A DNA stretch of 57,197 bases from Planctomycetota bacterium (GTDB lineage: Bacteria; Planctomycetota; Planctomycetia; Gemmatales; Gemmataceae): NCBI GenBank assembly GCA_021781415.1, contig JAJXWW010000017.1:1-57197 (forward strand), in the 5' to 3' direction. The stretch's first letter is position 1. Each line of letters starts with the position of its first letter. Below, piece after piece: positions 31,859 through 40,135 of this stretch. A model generated the notes under the pieces. It was given only the letters and a program-made list of their open reading frames with translations, was not told where the DNA came from and made no database searches. Both the position numbers and the translations under genes were made by a program.

Positions 31859-33385
31859 CTACCAATCCGAACCCATTACCTCGCCGCCGGCAGGCGTGAA
31901 GGCGGCTCGAAGCGTCGCCTTGCTCATGGTCTTGGCGATGAATCGATCCGAACCGTCGGCGAGGGCCGCCAGGAAGCCGCCTTGGAAATGGCCGCCGAGG
32001 CCGCGCTCCGGATGGTCGGGATCGACCTTGAGATCCTCCGGCTTCGTCCACGGTGCGGCGTGGGCGTCGTCGGCCTCGACGATAAGGATGGTATTCGAGG
32101 TTCCATCGGGGAAGTCCGCCGGCATGCGCGGTCCTTCCGGGCCGTCCTTGAAGGCGGCGTGTTTGCCCGTCGGCAACAGGTAGATGGTCTTGCCCTCGCG
32201 GTTCAAGGCGCGATTGGGGCCTCGATAGACTTCCGGCATCTTGGCGAGGAGTTTCTTGTTGTGCGGGCTGTCCCACGATTCATCGAGATGGAACTGTCGA
32301 TAAAGCTCGTTTTCGCCGACGAAAGGCAAAAGGTGGATGCGCCAGCTCAAGAGCGGCTTGCCTTGCTTGTCGAAGTTCGCCGTCGCCGGGAGACGGCGAT
32401 TGTGGATATCGGCATAGTTGTGCATGGCGAGGGCGAGTTGATGCAGGCGATTCTCCACCTTGCCTCGGGTCGCGTCTAGGTAGACGCGCCGCACCACGAT
32501 CGGCAGGAACTCCTTCAGTTCCTTGTCGGACGCGGCGAGGATAAGTCGGTCTTTGTCCACCCGCGGCGTCAGTTTCTCGGCGAGTCGGCCCATGTCCGGG
32601 TAGAAATCGCGTGCCGCGCGCTGTTGGGCGGCGGACTTGAGGATCGGGACCAGGGCATCCTTGAGCTTCTCGGCGGATTCGGCGTCTGGAGATTGCAGGG
32701 ATAGCCGGATCGAATACTTCGGCGGCACGTCCACTCCAAGGGCGGCCCACTGGAGGCCGTGCGTCAGCGGGCGCGTCGAGCCGCCGCCCAGTTGCGGAGG
32801 CAGGGTGGGCAGCAACTCCTCGACGACGCGGCGCGTGTCCGGCGGCGGTAGCACGATCAGTTGGATAGCCGTGTCGCCGGCGGCGGCGAAGGCTTTCGCC
32901 AATTCGGGACGTGCCACCGGCTTGGCGCTCTTCAGGCGCTTGCGCACGGCCTCACTGCCGCCGAGGAGAACCTGGCCGCGCGTCTCGAAATGAAGCTGCT
33001 TGAACGCCTCCATGCGTTCCAGGACGCGGCGAACGGCCTGGGCATCCGCGCCCTCGGCCAGTGGTACGATCGTCGTAGTCAGATCTGCCGCCAAGTCGGT
33101 CAAATTGACGAGAAAGTACAAATCTTTGCCGCCTGCTTTCCTGAAGTCGGCCAGCCAGGCGCGCCCTTCGCGCCGCGCGTCCTCAAGCTCCTTCTTGTCC
33201 ACTCGTCCGACCTCGGCAACCCAGTCCAGCAGGGCGTCGGCATCGAGTCGGCTCAGGTCCACATGGGCGACGGCCACGGTCTGTTCATCGACGAACGGAG
33301 CGATGGTCCGAGCGCGGGCATCGGCCTTGTCGGCGGCGGGCAGGGCGAGGGATAGAGTCAGGAGAATAGATGATATTGGAGACAT
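31859..33385 (-). CDS. Exported DUF1559-type protein
   Basis: 508 residues with a signal peptide (SSILLTLSLALPAADKADA). The first 300 residues hold an unassigned domain (VDEQTVAVAHVDLSRLDADA, then AIQLIVLPPPDTRRVVEELL). The C-terminal half is DUF1559-like: RLHQLALAMHNYADIHNRRL, SWRIHLLPFVGENELYRQFH, FPDGTSNTILIVEADDAHAA. DUF1559 proteins often carry a type IV pilin-like start, which is absent here. It follows 33393-34964 on the same strand, forming the last gene of the ECF operon. Confidence 0.8.
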   Translation of the reverse strand: MSPISSILLTLSLALPAADKADARARTIAPFVDEQTVAVAHVDLSRLDADALLDWVAEVGRVDKKELEDARREGRAWLADFRKAGGKDLYFLVNLTDLAADLTTTIVPLAEGADAQAVRRVLERMEAFKQLHFETRGQVLLGGSEAVRKRLKSAKPVARPELAKAFAAAGDTAIQLIVLPPPDTRRVVEELLPTLPPQLGGGSTRPLTHGLQWAALGVDVPPKYSIRLSLQSPDAESAEKLKDALVPILKSAAQQRAARDFYPDMGRLAEKLTPRVDKDRLILAASDKELKEFLPIVVRRVYLDATRGKVENRLHQLALAMHNYADIHNRRLPATANFDKQGKPLLSWRIHLLPFVGENELYRQFHLDESWDSPHNKKLLAKMPEVYRGPNRALNREGKTIYLLPTGKHAAFKDGPEGPRMPADFPDGTSNTILIVEADDAHAAPWTKPEDLKVDPDHPERGLGGHFQGGFLAALADGSDRFIAKTMSKATLRAAFTPAGGEVMGSDW

Positions 33386-33392
33386 TTTTACC

Positions 33393-34964
33393 TCACTTTT
33401 TCGAGCGGATCGTTAATTCGTAGGATAGCGCGTTGCTCAAGTTGGCCTGCTCTCCTTGCGGCGGGGGTGCGAAGAGTGTCGCTTTGTCGCCGGAGACGCG
33501 GTAGACGAACGCTTTGTCCGTGGCGGGATCGCGGGGAATCGGCACTTCGGTAATCGCCTCGAGTGTCGCGGGCAGCTTGCCGTCGTGGGCGGCGGCGTGC
33601 ATGCGGATGGCTTCGACGCAGCGCAGCGCGGCGATGCGGCGATCCATGCGGACGGAGGCACCGAGAACCTTTTGAATCGCCGGGAGCAGTTCGAGGAAGG
33701 GCATGGCCTCTAAGCGTTGCCGCGCCAAACGAAAGCGTTTGTCAAGTTCCACCAATCGCGGTTGAGCTTCCCAATAGGGTAAGCCTTGGCATTTGAACAC
33801 GTCGTCCTGGAGTCGTTGATACTGGTGCAGCGAATGGATCAAGACCACTTGCAGCGCGGGCAGGGCTTCGACTTCTTCCGGCTTGCGTCCTTCCGCAATC
33901 ATCGCCTTTTTGGCTTCGGGATAGGCGCGGAGGACGACCAGCGTTCCCATCAGGCGATGATCCTCCCTTGGTTTTGCTCCGTAGCTGAAGATCATCGCTT
34001 CGAGGCCGCCGCCCATCGCCGGCGTCAATTTTCGCTGCTGTTCGGGAGTGAGTCGCTTCGTTTCCAGGTCGCGCAGTTCCGGAAGAGAAGCGTACAATCC
34101 CATTTTTTCGCCTTGCAGCGCCTTGCGCAGGTCAAAGAAAGGGCGGGGCAGATCGGTTAGCGCCCAATAAAGGTTCGGCGCATCGGGCCGTTGGATCAAC
34201 GCTTCCAGCTGAACCAACGCGATTTGAGCGAGCGCGATGCCGACGAGATCTTGGATGAGTGTATTTCCATCGCCGGTGTGATGGGCCAGCGCCAGACTGG
34301 TTTGCAGAGTGTACAGGGCCTTATCGTAGTTTCCCTCGGCGATCTCCAACCGCGCGCGGACGGCGAGAAGCACGCCCGTCTGGCGGAGGCTTTGAATATC
34401 GGGCAACAGCAGGTTATAGCCCTCGCGCCGCAGTCGTTCGCCCATGCCCCAATCGACGTATTCGCGGCGGGCGGCAACGTCTACTTGGCGCAGCATGTGG
34501 TTTGTCTTTAACCAATCCAGTTCCTTGCGAGGCAAATCCTCGAGCGGCGTTTGCAATGCCTTGTCCACAGTCTCTCGCATTTTCTGTTGGCGAAGAACGC
34601 CCCACCATTCGGGGCTGAAGGCGCGATAATACTCCAAAGCGGCGTTGCCGGGCGTCTGGTCTTTCAACTCCGGCAGCAGCAAGTATTTCAGAGCCGGAGA
34701 AGGAGCGGGCTCGGGGCTGAGAGTCAGCTTCGTCGGCTCGATCCCCGGCGTCTGCGCCGAGGCGGTCGAGGCAGCGACAAGAGCGGCGATCAGCGACAAC
34801 CCGCAGCTCACCCGGCGAGCGGGGGGCGTAAGCCCCCTGAGGGCAAGTATCAGGTCACAGTTCCGCCTCCGCCTCCGCCGCCGAGCGGGGGGCGTAAGCC
34901 CCCTGAGAGCAAGTATCAGGGGGCTTACGCCCCCCGCTCGCAGAATCGATTGTACGAACTTCAT
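33393..34964 (-). CDS. Exported hypothetical protein with repeat-expanded N-terminus
   Basis: 523 residues, start at ATG 34964, which overlaps the upstream stop by ATGA. The opening MKFVQSIL is followed by about 45 residues encoded by palindromic repeat B copies (twice LALRGLTPPARR), then the hydrophobic core GLSLIAALVAASTASA of a signal peptide. The mature part is helical (EYYRAFSPEWWGVLRQQKMR, NYDKALYTLQTSLALAHHTG), with repeats suggesting TPR-like folding. The repeat insertion splits the signal peptide in frame. Part of the ECF operon. Confidence 0.65.
   Translation of the reverse strand: MKFVQSILRAGGVSPLILALRGLTPPARRRRRRRNCDLILALRGLTPPARRVSCGLSLIAALVAASTASAQTPGIEPTKLTLSPEPAPSPALKYLLLPELKDQTPGNAALEYYRAFSPEWWGVLRQQKMRETVDKALQTPLEDLPRKELDWLKTNHMLRQVDVAARREYVDWGMGERLRREGYNLLLPDIQSLRQTGVLLAVRARLEIAEGNYDKALYTLQTSLALAHHTGDGNTLIQDLVGIALAQIALVQLEALIQRPDAPNLYWALTDLPRPFFDLRKALQGEKMGLYASLPELRDLETKRLTPEQQRKLTPAMGGGLEAMIFSYGAKPREDHRLMGTLVVLRAYPEAKKAMIAEGRKPEEVEALPALQVVLIHSLHQYQRLQDDVFKCQGLPYWEAQPRLVELDKRFRLARQRLEAMPFLELLPAIQKVLGASVRMDRRIAALRCVEAIRMHAAAHDGKLPATLEAITEVPIPRDPATDKAFVYRVSGDKATLFAPPPQGEQANLSNALSYELTIRSKK
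34813..34943. repeat. Palindromic repeat, family B, compound copy inside a gene
   Basis: Two-and-a-half copies of core GGGGGGCGTAAGCCCCCTGA with a CCTCCG-rich spacer. Located within codons 8-53 of 33393-34964, adding in-frame sequence. Confidence 0.8.
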
Positions 34965-35482
34965 GTGGGATCTCCCGATTGCAAAGAGTGCTTGAGGAAT
35001 CGTATCCACGGCTCACGGCTGTCTTTGGGCAAGTCGAGCAGGGTATCGACATCCTTGGCAGGCGATTCAGCGGGCCACGGCGTCGGCGGAGGCAGGGCGT
35101 CCAGACCGTAGGTCAAGATGTCGCGGCGGAGGCGCAGATAATCGTTCGGTTCGATGGTCCCCCTCGGTTCGGTCGCTACAGGGGGCGGTGCGTCGTTGGC
35201 TGGCGAGGGTGGTTCGGGTGGCGGAGCCGGAGGCTGCACGAACACCCGCACGATGCGCTCGGTCGGTGGAGGAACGGGGCGCAGCCAAAGCATGGACCCC
35301 AGCACCAGGGACAGCAGGAGCGAAGCCGCCGTTGCGATGCGCCAAACGCCACTGGGCCGCGACGCAGACCGTCGGCCAGCCTGGTACATCAACTGAGCGA
35401 GATCGATCCCGTCCGGCGTCGGCTTCAGGCGCGCCAGGGCGGCATGAAACTCGGCTAATTCGTCGTCGGTCGATTCGGACAT
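34961..35482 (-). CDS. Single-span membrane protein, probable anti-sigma-like partner
   Basis: 173 residues. A short cytoplasmic part (DDELAEFHAALARLKPTPDG), one membrane span (IATAASLLLSLVLGSMLWL) and a Pro-rich outer part resemble anti-sigma factors encoded after ECF genes, though no zinc anti-sigma motif is present. It overlaps the sigma gene by 28 bases and the next gene by 4. Confidence 0.6.
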   Translation of the reverse strand: MSESTDDELAEFHAALARLKPTPDGIDLAQLMYQAGRRSASRPSGVWRIATAASLLLSLVLGSMLWLRPVPPPTERIVRVFVQPPAPPPEPPSPANDAPPPVATEPRGTIEPNDYLRLRRDILTYGLDALPPPTPWPAESPAKDVDTLLDLPKDSREPWIRFLKHSLQSGDPT

Positions 35483-35958
35483 GATACCCCCATTTTCTGA
35501 CGCAGGGCCGACAGCCCGGCGACGTAAGCCCGATAGGCGGTGGCCGCCGAGCAGCCGACCGCCGTGCCGATCTGCTCGAAGGTCAATCCGCCCCAGATGC
35601 GAGCCACCAACACTTCGCTTTGCTCCGGCGGCAGCGAACGCAGGGCGGCGCTGGTCGCCTCGGCATCCAACCCGGCGAGGTCGTCGTTCACAAACCATGC
35701 CGAGGCGCGCGAGGCGGCCTTCGTCTCGTGGTGACGGCGACGGCGCTCGGCTCGGTTGACCGCCAGCGCGCCGTTGCGCACCACCTTGTACAGCCACGGC
35801 ACGGGATTCTCCGGCGCAGTCTTCTGAACGACCAGCTTCAGAAACGCCTCTTGCACCACGTCTTCGGGCGTGCCGCACCACTGCCGCGCGTACAGCACCA
35901 AAGCCGCCGCGTGTTCTTTCGTCAGTCGCTCCAGAAGTTCCGGTCCCACGCTTGCCAT
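35455..35958 (-). CDS. ECF-type RNA polymerase sigma factor
   Basis: 167 residues from the ATG at 35958. Region 2 is at ALVLYARQWCGTPEDVVQEAFLKL and region 4 at LRSLPPEQSEVLVARIWGGLTFEQIGTAVGCSAATAYRAYVAGL, the normal ECF pattern. It directs transcription of a small regulon, probably including this operon: the membrane partner and two exported proteins downstream. Planctomycetes use many such sigma factors. Confidence 0.85.
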   Translation of the reverse strand: MASVGPELLERLTKEHAAALVLYARQWCGTPEDVVQEAFLKLVVQKTAPENPVPWLYKVVRNGALAVNRAERRRRHHETKAASRASAWFVNDDLAGLDAEATSAALRSLPPEQSEVLVARIWGGLTFEQIGTAVGCSAATAYRAYVAGLSALRQKMGVSCPNRPTTN

Positions 35959-36032
35959 AGCTATCAGAATAAGATGCCGACCGGCTCCCTTCCTTTCAAA
36001 AATTGTCTCAACGGGGAGATGAAAACGATAGA

Positions 36033-36479
36033 ATGTCAAGAAAATCGCTCGGCAAGAGGGAGGCCATCGTGCGAGACACGAGTCGGATCGGCGAAATTAG
36101 CCGCTGGCAGATCGTGGCGGCCCTGACGCGGCGCGGCAAACAACTGCTCCTGCCGGTCGGCGATCATCTGCGCTACGATTTGGCCATCGACGACGAGGGC
36201 ACGTTCCTGCGCGTCCAATGCAAGACGGGCCGGCTGAGAAACGGCGTGATTTCGTTCGCCACATGCAGCGTTGACTCACGGAGCAAACGGGGTGGATGCG
36301 TTCGCCGAAGCTATCGGGGTGAGATCGAACTGTTCGGCGTTTACTGTCCAGAGAATGGTAAGTGTTATCTGGTGCCGGTGGAGCAGGTTGGAATCAACGA
36401 CTGCCGCCTGCGCGTCGATCCGCCACGGAATGGGCAGAAGACGCTCATTCGTTGGGCGGAGGATTATGAAATGGAGTAA
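36033..36479 (+). CDS. Stand-alone PD-(D/E)XK endonuclease-like protein
   Basis: 148 residues. GKQLLLPVGDHLRYDLAIDD, followed by TFLRVQCKTGRLRNGVISFAT, gives the catalytic D ... QxK with spacing of the group I intron-associated PD-(D/E)XK family (PDDEXK_5 type). The C-terminal EIELFGVYCPENGKCYLVPV strand also fits. No intron is visible here. It ends 2 bases before a tRNA gene on the other strand. Possible stand-alone defence nuclease or mobile endonuclease relic. Confidence 0.7.
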   Translation: MSRKSLGKREAIVRDTSRIGEISRWQIVAALTRRGKQLLLPVGDHLRYDLAIDDEGTFLRVQCKTGRLRNGVISFATCSVDSRSKRGGCVRRSYRGEIELFGVYCPENGKCYLVPVEQVGINDCRLRVDPPRNGQKTLIRWAEDYEME

Positions 36480-36481
36480 AG

Positions 36482-36554
36482 TGGAGCCGACGGGGATCGA
36501 ACCCGTAACCTCTACAATGCCATTGTAGCGCGCTCCCAATTGCGCCACGGCCCC
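36482..36554 (-). tRNA. tRNA-Ala (anticodon GGC)
   Basis: The minus strand folds as a cloverleaf of 73 nt: acceptor GGGGCCG/CGGCTCC, anticodon stem CTACA/TGTAG with loop ATGGCAT (anticodon GGC), and T-arm GGTTCGATCCC. The 3' CCA is not encoded. No phage attachment repeat is seen here. Confidence 0.95.
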
Positions 36555-36725
36555 TTGGGATCAACTTACAAACATAACCTAGCGGACACGTCCCACGCTG
36601 TCAATCGTTCCCTTGCTCTCCGAATCAAAATCTCCATAGACAAGCACGGCCTTGGCGAGCAGAATGAGCGAACGCCGGAGTGTTTGTGGGATAGACTTAT
36701 CGCAAGAACGCTTCGCCTTTCGCGC

Positions 36726-38117
36726 ATGAGGAGACTCGTGAACAGACGCATCCCGATCAACTTGCTCAAATACGCCGTCGCCCTTGGCCTGATGGTGTGG
36801 GTCGTCTGGTCCAATTGGGGCGATCCGCGCGGCACGGTCGGCAAAATCGTCGTCGGTGGCGAACCGGACAACGGCAAGATCGCCGGCAAAGTTCTCTCCT
36901 ATCGGCCACAAGAATCCATCGAAATCGAACGGTTTGCCGCCGACGGAGAAGGCACGGATCGCCGTCTGGGGTTCGCGCTGAAAAAGCCCGGCTCGTGGGC
37001 AGTGTACGTTCGGAAACTCTTCGGAATGGCACCGGGGGGGACCGAACTCGTCGGGTCGGACGGTTCCGCCTGGCCTGAAGAGGCGACGTTGCAGCCGGGG
37101 GCGGTCGTGACGCTCAGCGGCATCTCGCGCGGGCTGGCCTACGTCTGGCAGAGCCACGTGCAGCAGGGCGAACCGATTCACGGCGGCTATTTCGTACTCG
37201 CCCTTGCGATCGCGCTGTGCAGCACGCTGTTGACGTTCGTGCGCTGGTACATTCTCGTCCGCGCCGTCGAGTTGCCGTTCCGCTTTCTCGACGCCTTTCG
37301 TCTGGGTTTCATCGGCCTCTTTTTCAACAGTTTCATGCCGGGTTCGGTGGGAGGCGATGTCATCAAGGCGGCGGCGCTCGCGCGGGAGCAGAGCCGCCGG
37401 ACGGTGGCCGTGGCCACGGTTATCATGGATCGAGCCATTGCCCTGTGGGCGCTGATCTGGTTCGTGGCCTTGTTGGGCGCGGGCTTTTGGCTGAGCGGCG
37501 TATTGATCGGCCAGGGAGCGGAGCAGTGCCGCACCATCGTCGTCTTGGCATGGATCGTGGTGGCTACGTCAATGAGCGTTTGGATGGGGCTGGGATTGCT
37601 GCCGAGTTGGCGCGCGGAGCGTTTCGCCGGTCGGCTGGAACACTTGCCCCGAGCCGGGGCGGCGTTGGCCGAGTTGTGGCGCGCCGTGTGGATGTACCGC
37701 TGCCGACCGCGCGCCGTGTTCGGCGTGTTGATGCTCTCGTGGGTGGGACACGTCGGCTTCGTGTTTCTCTTTTACTCTGCCGTGCGGACGCTGTGGCAGC
37801 CGGACTCTGGCCAGGCCATTCCCACGCTGGCGCAGCATTTTCTGATTGTGCCGATTGGGCTGGTGATTCAGGCCGCTCCGTTCTTTCCCGGCGGGGCGGG
37901 CATCGGCGAACTGGGCTTCGGGCTGTTGTACGAGTGGTTGGGCTGCTCGGAAGCCAGCGGCGTGCTTGGCTCGCTGGTGCAGCGCGTCATCAACTGGACG
38001 CTGGGGCTGCTGGGCGGTTTGATGTATCTACGCATGCGCGGCGTCCTGCGGGCGGCGCTGCGGCACGAAGTCGTGCGGGCCAACGAGGGGGGACTCGCCC
38101 CCGTTCCCACGCGATGA
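36726..38117 (+). CDS. Flippase-like membrane protein (UPF0104/AglD type)
   Basis: 463 residues from the ATG at 36726. One N-terminal span (LLKYAVALGLMVWVVW), an outer domain of about 120 residues, then 7-8 spans with AFRLGFIGLFFNSFMPGSVGG, the signature of lysylphosphatidylglycerol-synthase-like integral membrane (LPG_synthase_TM) proteins. These are linked to lipid or lipid-linked glycan transfer. The extra outer domain between spans 1 and 2 is unusual. Confidence 0.75.
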   Translation: MRRLVNRRIPINLLKYAVALGLMVWVVWSNWGDPRGTVGKIVVGGEPDNGKIAGKVLSYRPQESIEIERFAADGEGTDRRLGFALKKPGSWAVYVRKLFGMAPGGTELVGSDGSAWPEEATLQPGAVVTLSGISRGLAYVWQSHVQQGEPIHGGYFVLALAIALCSTLLTFVRWYILVRAVELPFRFLDAFRLGFIGLFFNSFMPGSVGGDVIKAAALAREQSRRTVAVATVIMDRAIALWALIWFVALLGAGFWLSGVLIGQGAEQCRTIVVLAWIVVATSMSVWMGLGLLPSWRAERFAGRLEHLPRAGAALAELWRAVWMYRCRPRAVFGVLMLSWVGHVGFVFLFYSAVRTLWQPDSGQAIPTLAQHFLIVPIGLVIQAAPFFPGGAGIGELGFGLLYEWLGCSEASGVLGSLVQRVINWTLGLLGGLMYLRMRGVLRAALRHEVVRANEGGLAPVPTR

Positions 38118-38137
38118 GCCTTCGAGGAGAACGATCC

Positions 38138-38584
38138 ATGCGCATTTCCCTGTACGGCTTGGCGTTCGATACGCCGCGCGTCACGTTCTATCTGTGGTCG
38201 CCGTGGCGGGCGGCGGCGTTGGAGCATCGCTTGTTCGAGTCGATCCGCGCGCTGCCGCGCGTGGTATTCGAGGAGGGGGCGGACGAAGTGCGGTTGCACC
38301 TCGACGATCCCAAGACCTGCCGGACGGCCTTGCAAGCCGTGGAGCGCGTGCTGAAAGGCTGGCAGGAGGAGGCCGACCCCGGCAGCGAGCGGCGTTCGTG
38401 GCGGTGGCTGCTCGAAGGCGACACCGACGCCAACGGCTACGATCACACCGGCGAGCCTGTCGGTCTGTGGGGCTTTGTCCGCGTGAGTCTCGAACGAGGC
38501 GGGCTGGGCGAGCCGGAAAAGGGCGAAGACATCGATCTCGAAGGGTTCGGCTTGCAGATTCAAGGCGAAGGGATGGGCGGTTAG
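38138..38584 (+). CDS. Hypothetical protein
   Basis: 148 residues, 20 bases after the flippase-like gene, so probably co-transcribed. MRISLYGLAFDTPRVTFYLW and the acidic end EKGEDIDLEGFGLQIQGEG suggest a soluble protein. No family recognised. CGAGGAGAACGATCC precedes the ATG. Confidence 0.6.
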   Translation: MRISLYGLAFDTPRVTFYLWSPWRAAALEHRLFESIRALPRVVFEEGADEVRLHLDDPKTCRTALQAVERVLKGWQEEADPGSERRSWRWLLEGDTDANGYDHTGEPVGLWGFVRVSLERGGLGEPEKGEDIDLEGFGLQIQGEGMGG

Positions 38585-38589
38585 CAATC

Positions 38590-38686
38590 GGAGCCGGAAG
38601 CGTAAGCGACGGCAACCGCAACCGCAATCGGAGCCGGAAGCGTAAGCGACGGAATTCCTACCGTCGCTTACGCTTCCGGCTCGGAC
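38590..38686. repeat. Palindromic repeat cluster, family A (three half-units)
   Basis: Two direct GGAGCCGGAAGCGTAAGCG half-units followed by an inverted one, between convergent genes. One transcript arm can pair with either direct copy. Confidence 0.85.
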
Positions 38687-38692
38687 GGCTTC

Positions 38693-39949
38693 TTAGCGTT
38701 CGCCCTCGGCATTGACGGCGCGCTGCATGCCCCGGTCGAACGAGGCCATCGCGTGGTAGAGGGCGATGTAGGAAGGCTCGTCCAAGTTCGTCGCCGGCGC
38801 GAACTCCAAGCCGTTCTCCCGCATGAACTTCACGAGTTCGCCGACATTGCGGACGTTCGATTTCCAATTTTTATCGAAGACGATCAGGATGTTGGGATCC
38901 TTCAAGGCATCGATGGTTCCCTTTAGGTCTCTCAGATAGCGCTTGGCCTCGAACGATTCGTTGAAGTCGATTTTGTTGACGTTCGCGTCGATGGCCTCGG
39001 CCAGTTTCGTGTAACCGGCTCGCAAGTCGCTGATGGTTCGGCTATCGGGTCGATTGCCGCTGGCCACGCTGGTGAAGGCGGTTTTCATCAGCGCGTTGAG
39101 ATTGTCGCGGGCCTCCTTGAAGTCTTCTTTTCGTAGAGAGTGCGGCCAACTGAGCGAACCGCCGTCTTTGAGCAAGCCGGCGCTGCCGCGCGTGTTGCCG
39201 ACGCGGAAATTGATGTGGTCGCGGACATCCTCGTTCAGCGCGACGTTTGGCCCGCGTCCGCCCTGGCCTTGCTGGGTGATGAGGTTGTGCAACAGGGCGT
39301 TGAGCGATTGAGCCGCCAAGATTTCCGTCAGCGGCGGGCTGACGCGCGCTCGCGCCAGTTCGCGCTCCAGAATCTTCTGCCGAATCTTTTCCGGATCGGG
39401 CATGTGTTCCCGTTCCCAAGCGGCTTCCTCAATGGCGGCGCGGCGGGTCTGTAGGTAGGAGCGCCGCGCTTCTTCGCGCGAGAGTTTGGCTTGCTGAATG
39501 GTCGAATAGTATTCGGCATTGGCGCGGGTGACATCGGCGGCCCCACTCAGGTAGCCTTGATAGGGATTCATCATCCATTGGGTTCCGTACATCCCGTATC
39601 CGCCGCTGTAGCCGCCGCCGTAGCCGTTGCTGGGGCTAGTATTCATCAGCGAGCCGTAGCCCAAGGATGGATTGGCATAGGAGGCCGACAGGCTGCCGTA
39701 GCCTCCGTCCGGCGAAGCGAGACCGGGAGCCAAGCCGCCGTAAGCCAAACGACCGACCCCCGCGCCGGCCGGCGCTTGTGGTTGTCCCAAGGCGGTCGCG
39801 CCGGGGAAACGCATTCCCGCGGCGAAGGGATTGACGTAGACGTTTGGATTCGCGGCTTGCGGCGCTTGACCCCACGCGGGCCGTCCTCCCATCAGGACGA
39901 CTGCCGCGCCGAGACAACCGGCGACAAAGCATCGCACACTCTCTCCCAT
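38693..39949 (-). CDS. Exported hypothetical protein with Gly/Tyr-rich N-terminus
   Basis: 418 residues from the ATG at 39949. A signal peptide (CFVAGCLGAAVVLMGGRPAWGQ) is followed by a Gly/Tyr/Ser-rich stretch (about 60-130, e.g. YGGGYSGGYGMYG) and a helical domain (ARANAEYYSTIQQAKLSREEARR-like). No enzyme motif. Low-complexity exported proteins of this kind are frequent in planctomycetes. Confidence 0.65.
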   Translation of the reverse strand: MGESVRCFVAGCLGAAVVLMGGRPAWGQAPQAANPNVYVNPFAAGMRFPGATALGQPQAPAGAGVGRLAYGGLAPGLASPDGGYGSLSASYANPSLGYGSLMNTSPSNGYGGGYSGGYGMYGTQWMMNPYQGYLSGAADVTRANAEYYSTIQQAKLSREEARRSYLQTRRAAIEEAAWEREHMPDPEKIRQKILERELARARVSPPLTEILAAQSLNALLHNLITQQGQGGRGPNVALNEDVRDHINFRVGNTRGSAGLLKDGGSLSWPHSLRKEDFKEARDNLNALMKTAFTSVASGNRPDSRTISDLRAGYTKLAEAIDANVNKIDFNESFEAKRYLRDLKGTIDALKDPNILIVFDKNWKSNVRNVGELVKFMRENGLEFAPATNLDEPSYIALYHAMASFDRGMQRAVNAEGER

Positions 39950-40135
39950 GGCGCTCCTCCTCGGAAACGACGACGAACGGACGATGGACCGGCGCATCGG
40001 GATCGGTCGAACCGGCATCGTCGAGATTGGATACCGAATATCCCGCTTAACCTCATCGTACCTTTGTCTGCCTCCGGAGGCAAGCAAAATGGCGAAGCCG
40101 CCGGGCTGCGATTTCTTCGAGCGCCGTTCCACGAT

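Noticed and set aside
36482..36554. tRNA-Ala as attachment site of the phage-like region
   Set aside because: No duplicated tRNA 3' end is seen near the head module, which ends 12 kb away behind unrelated genes.
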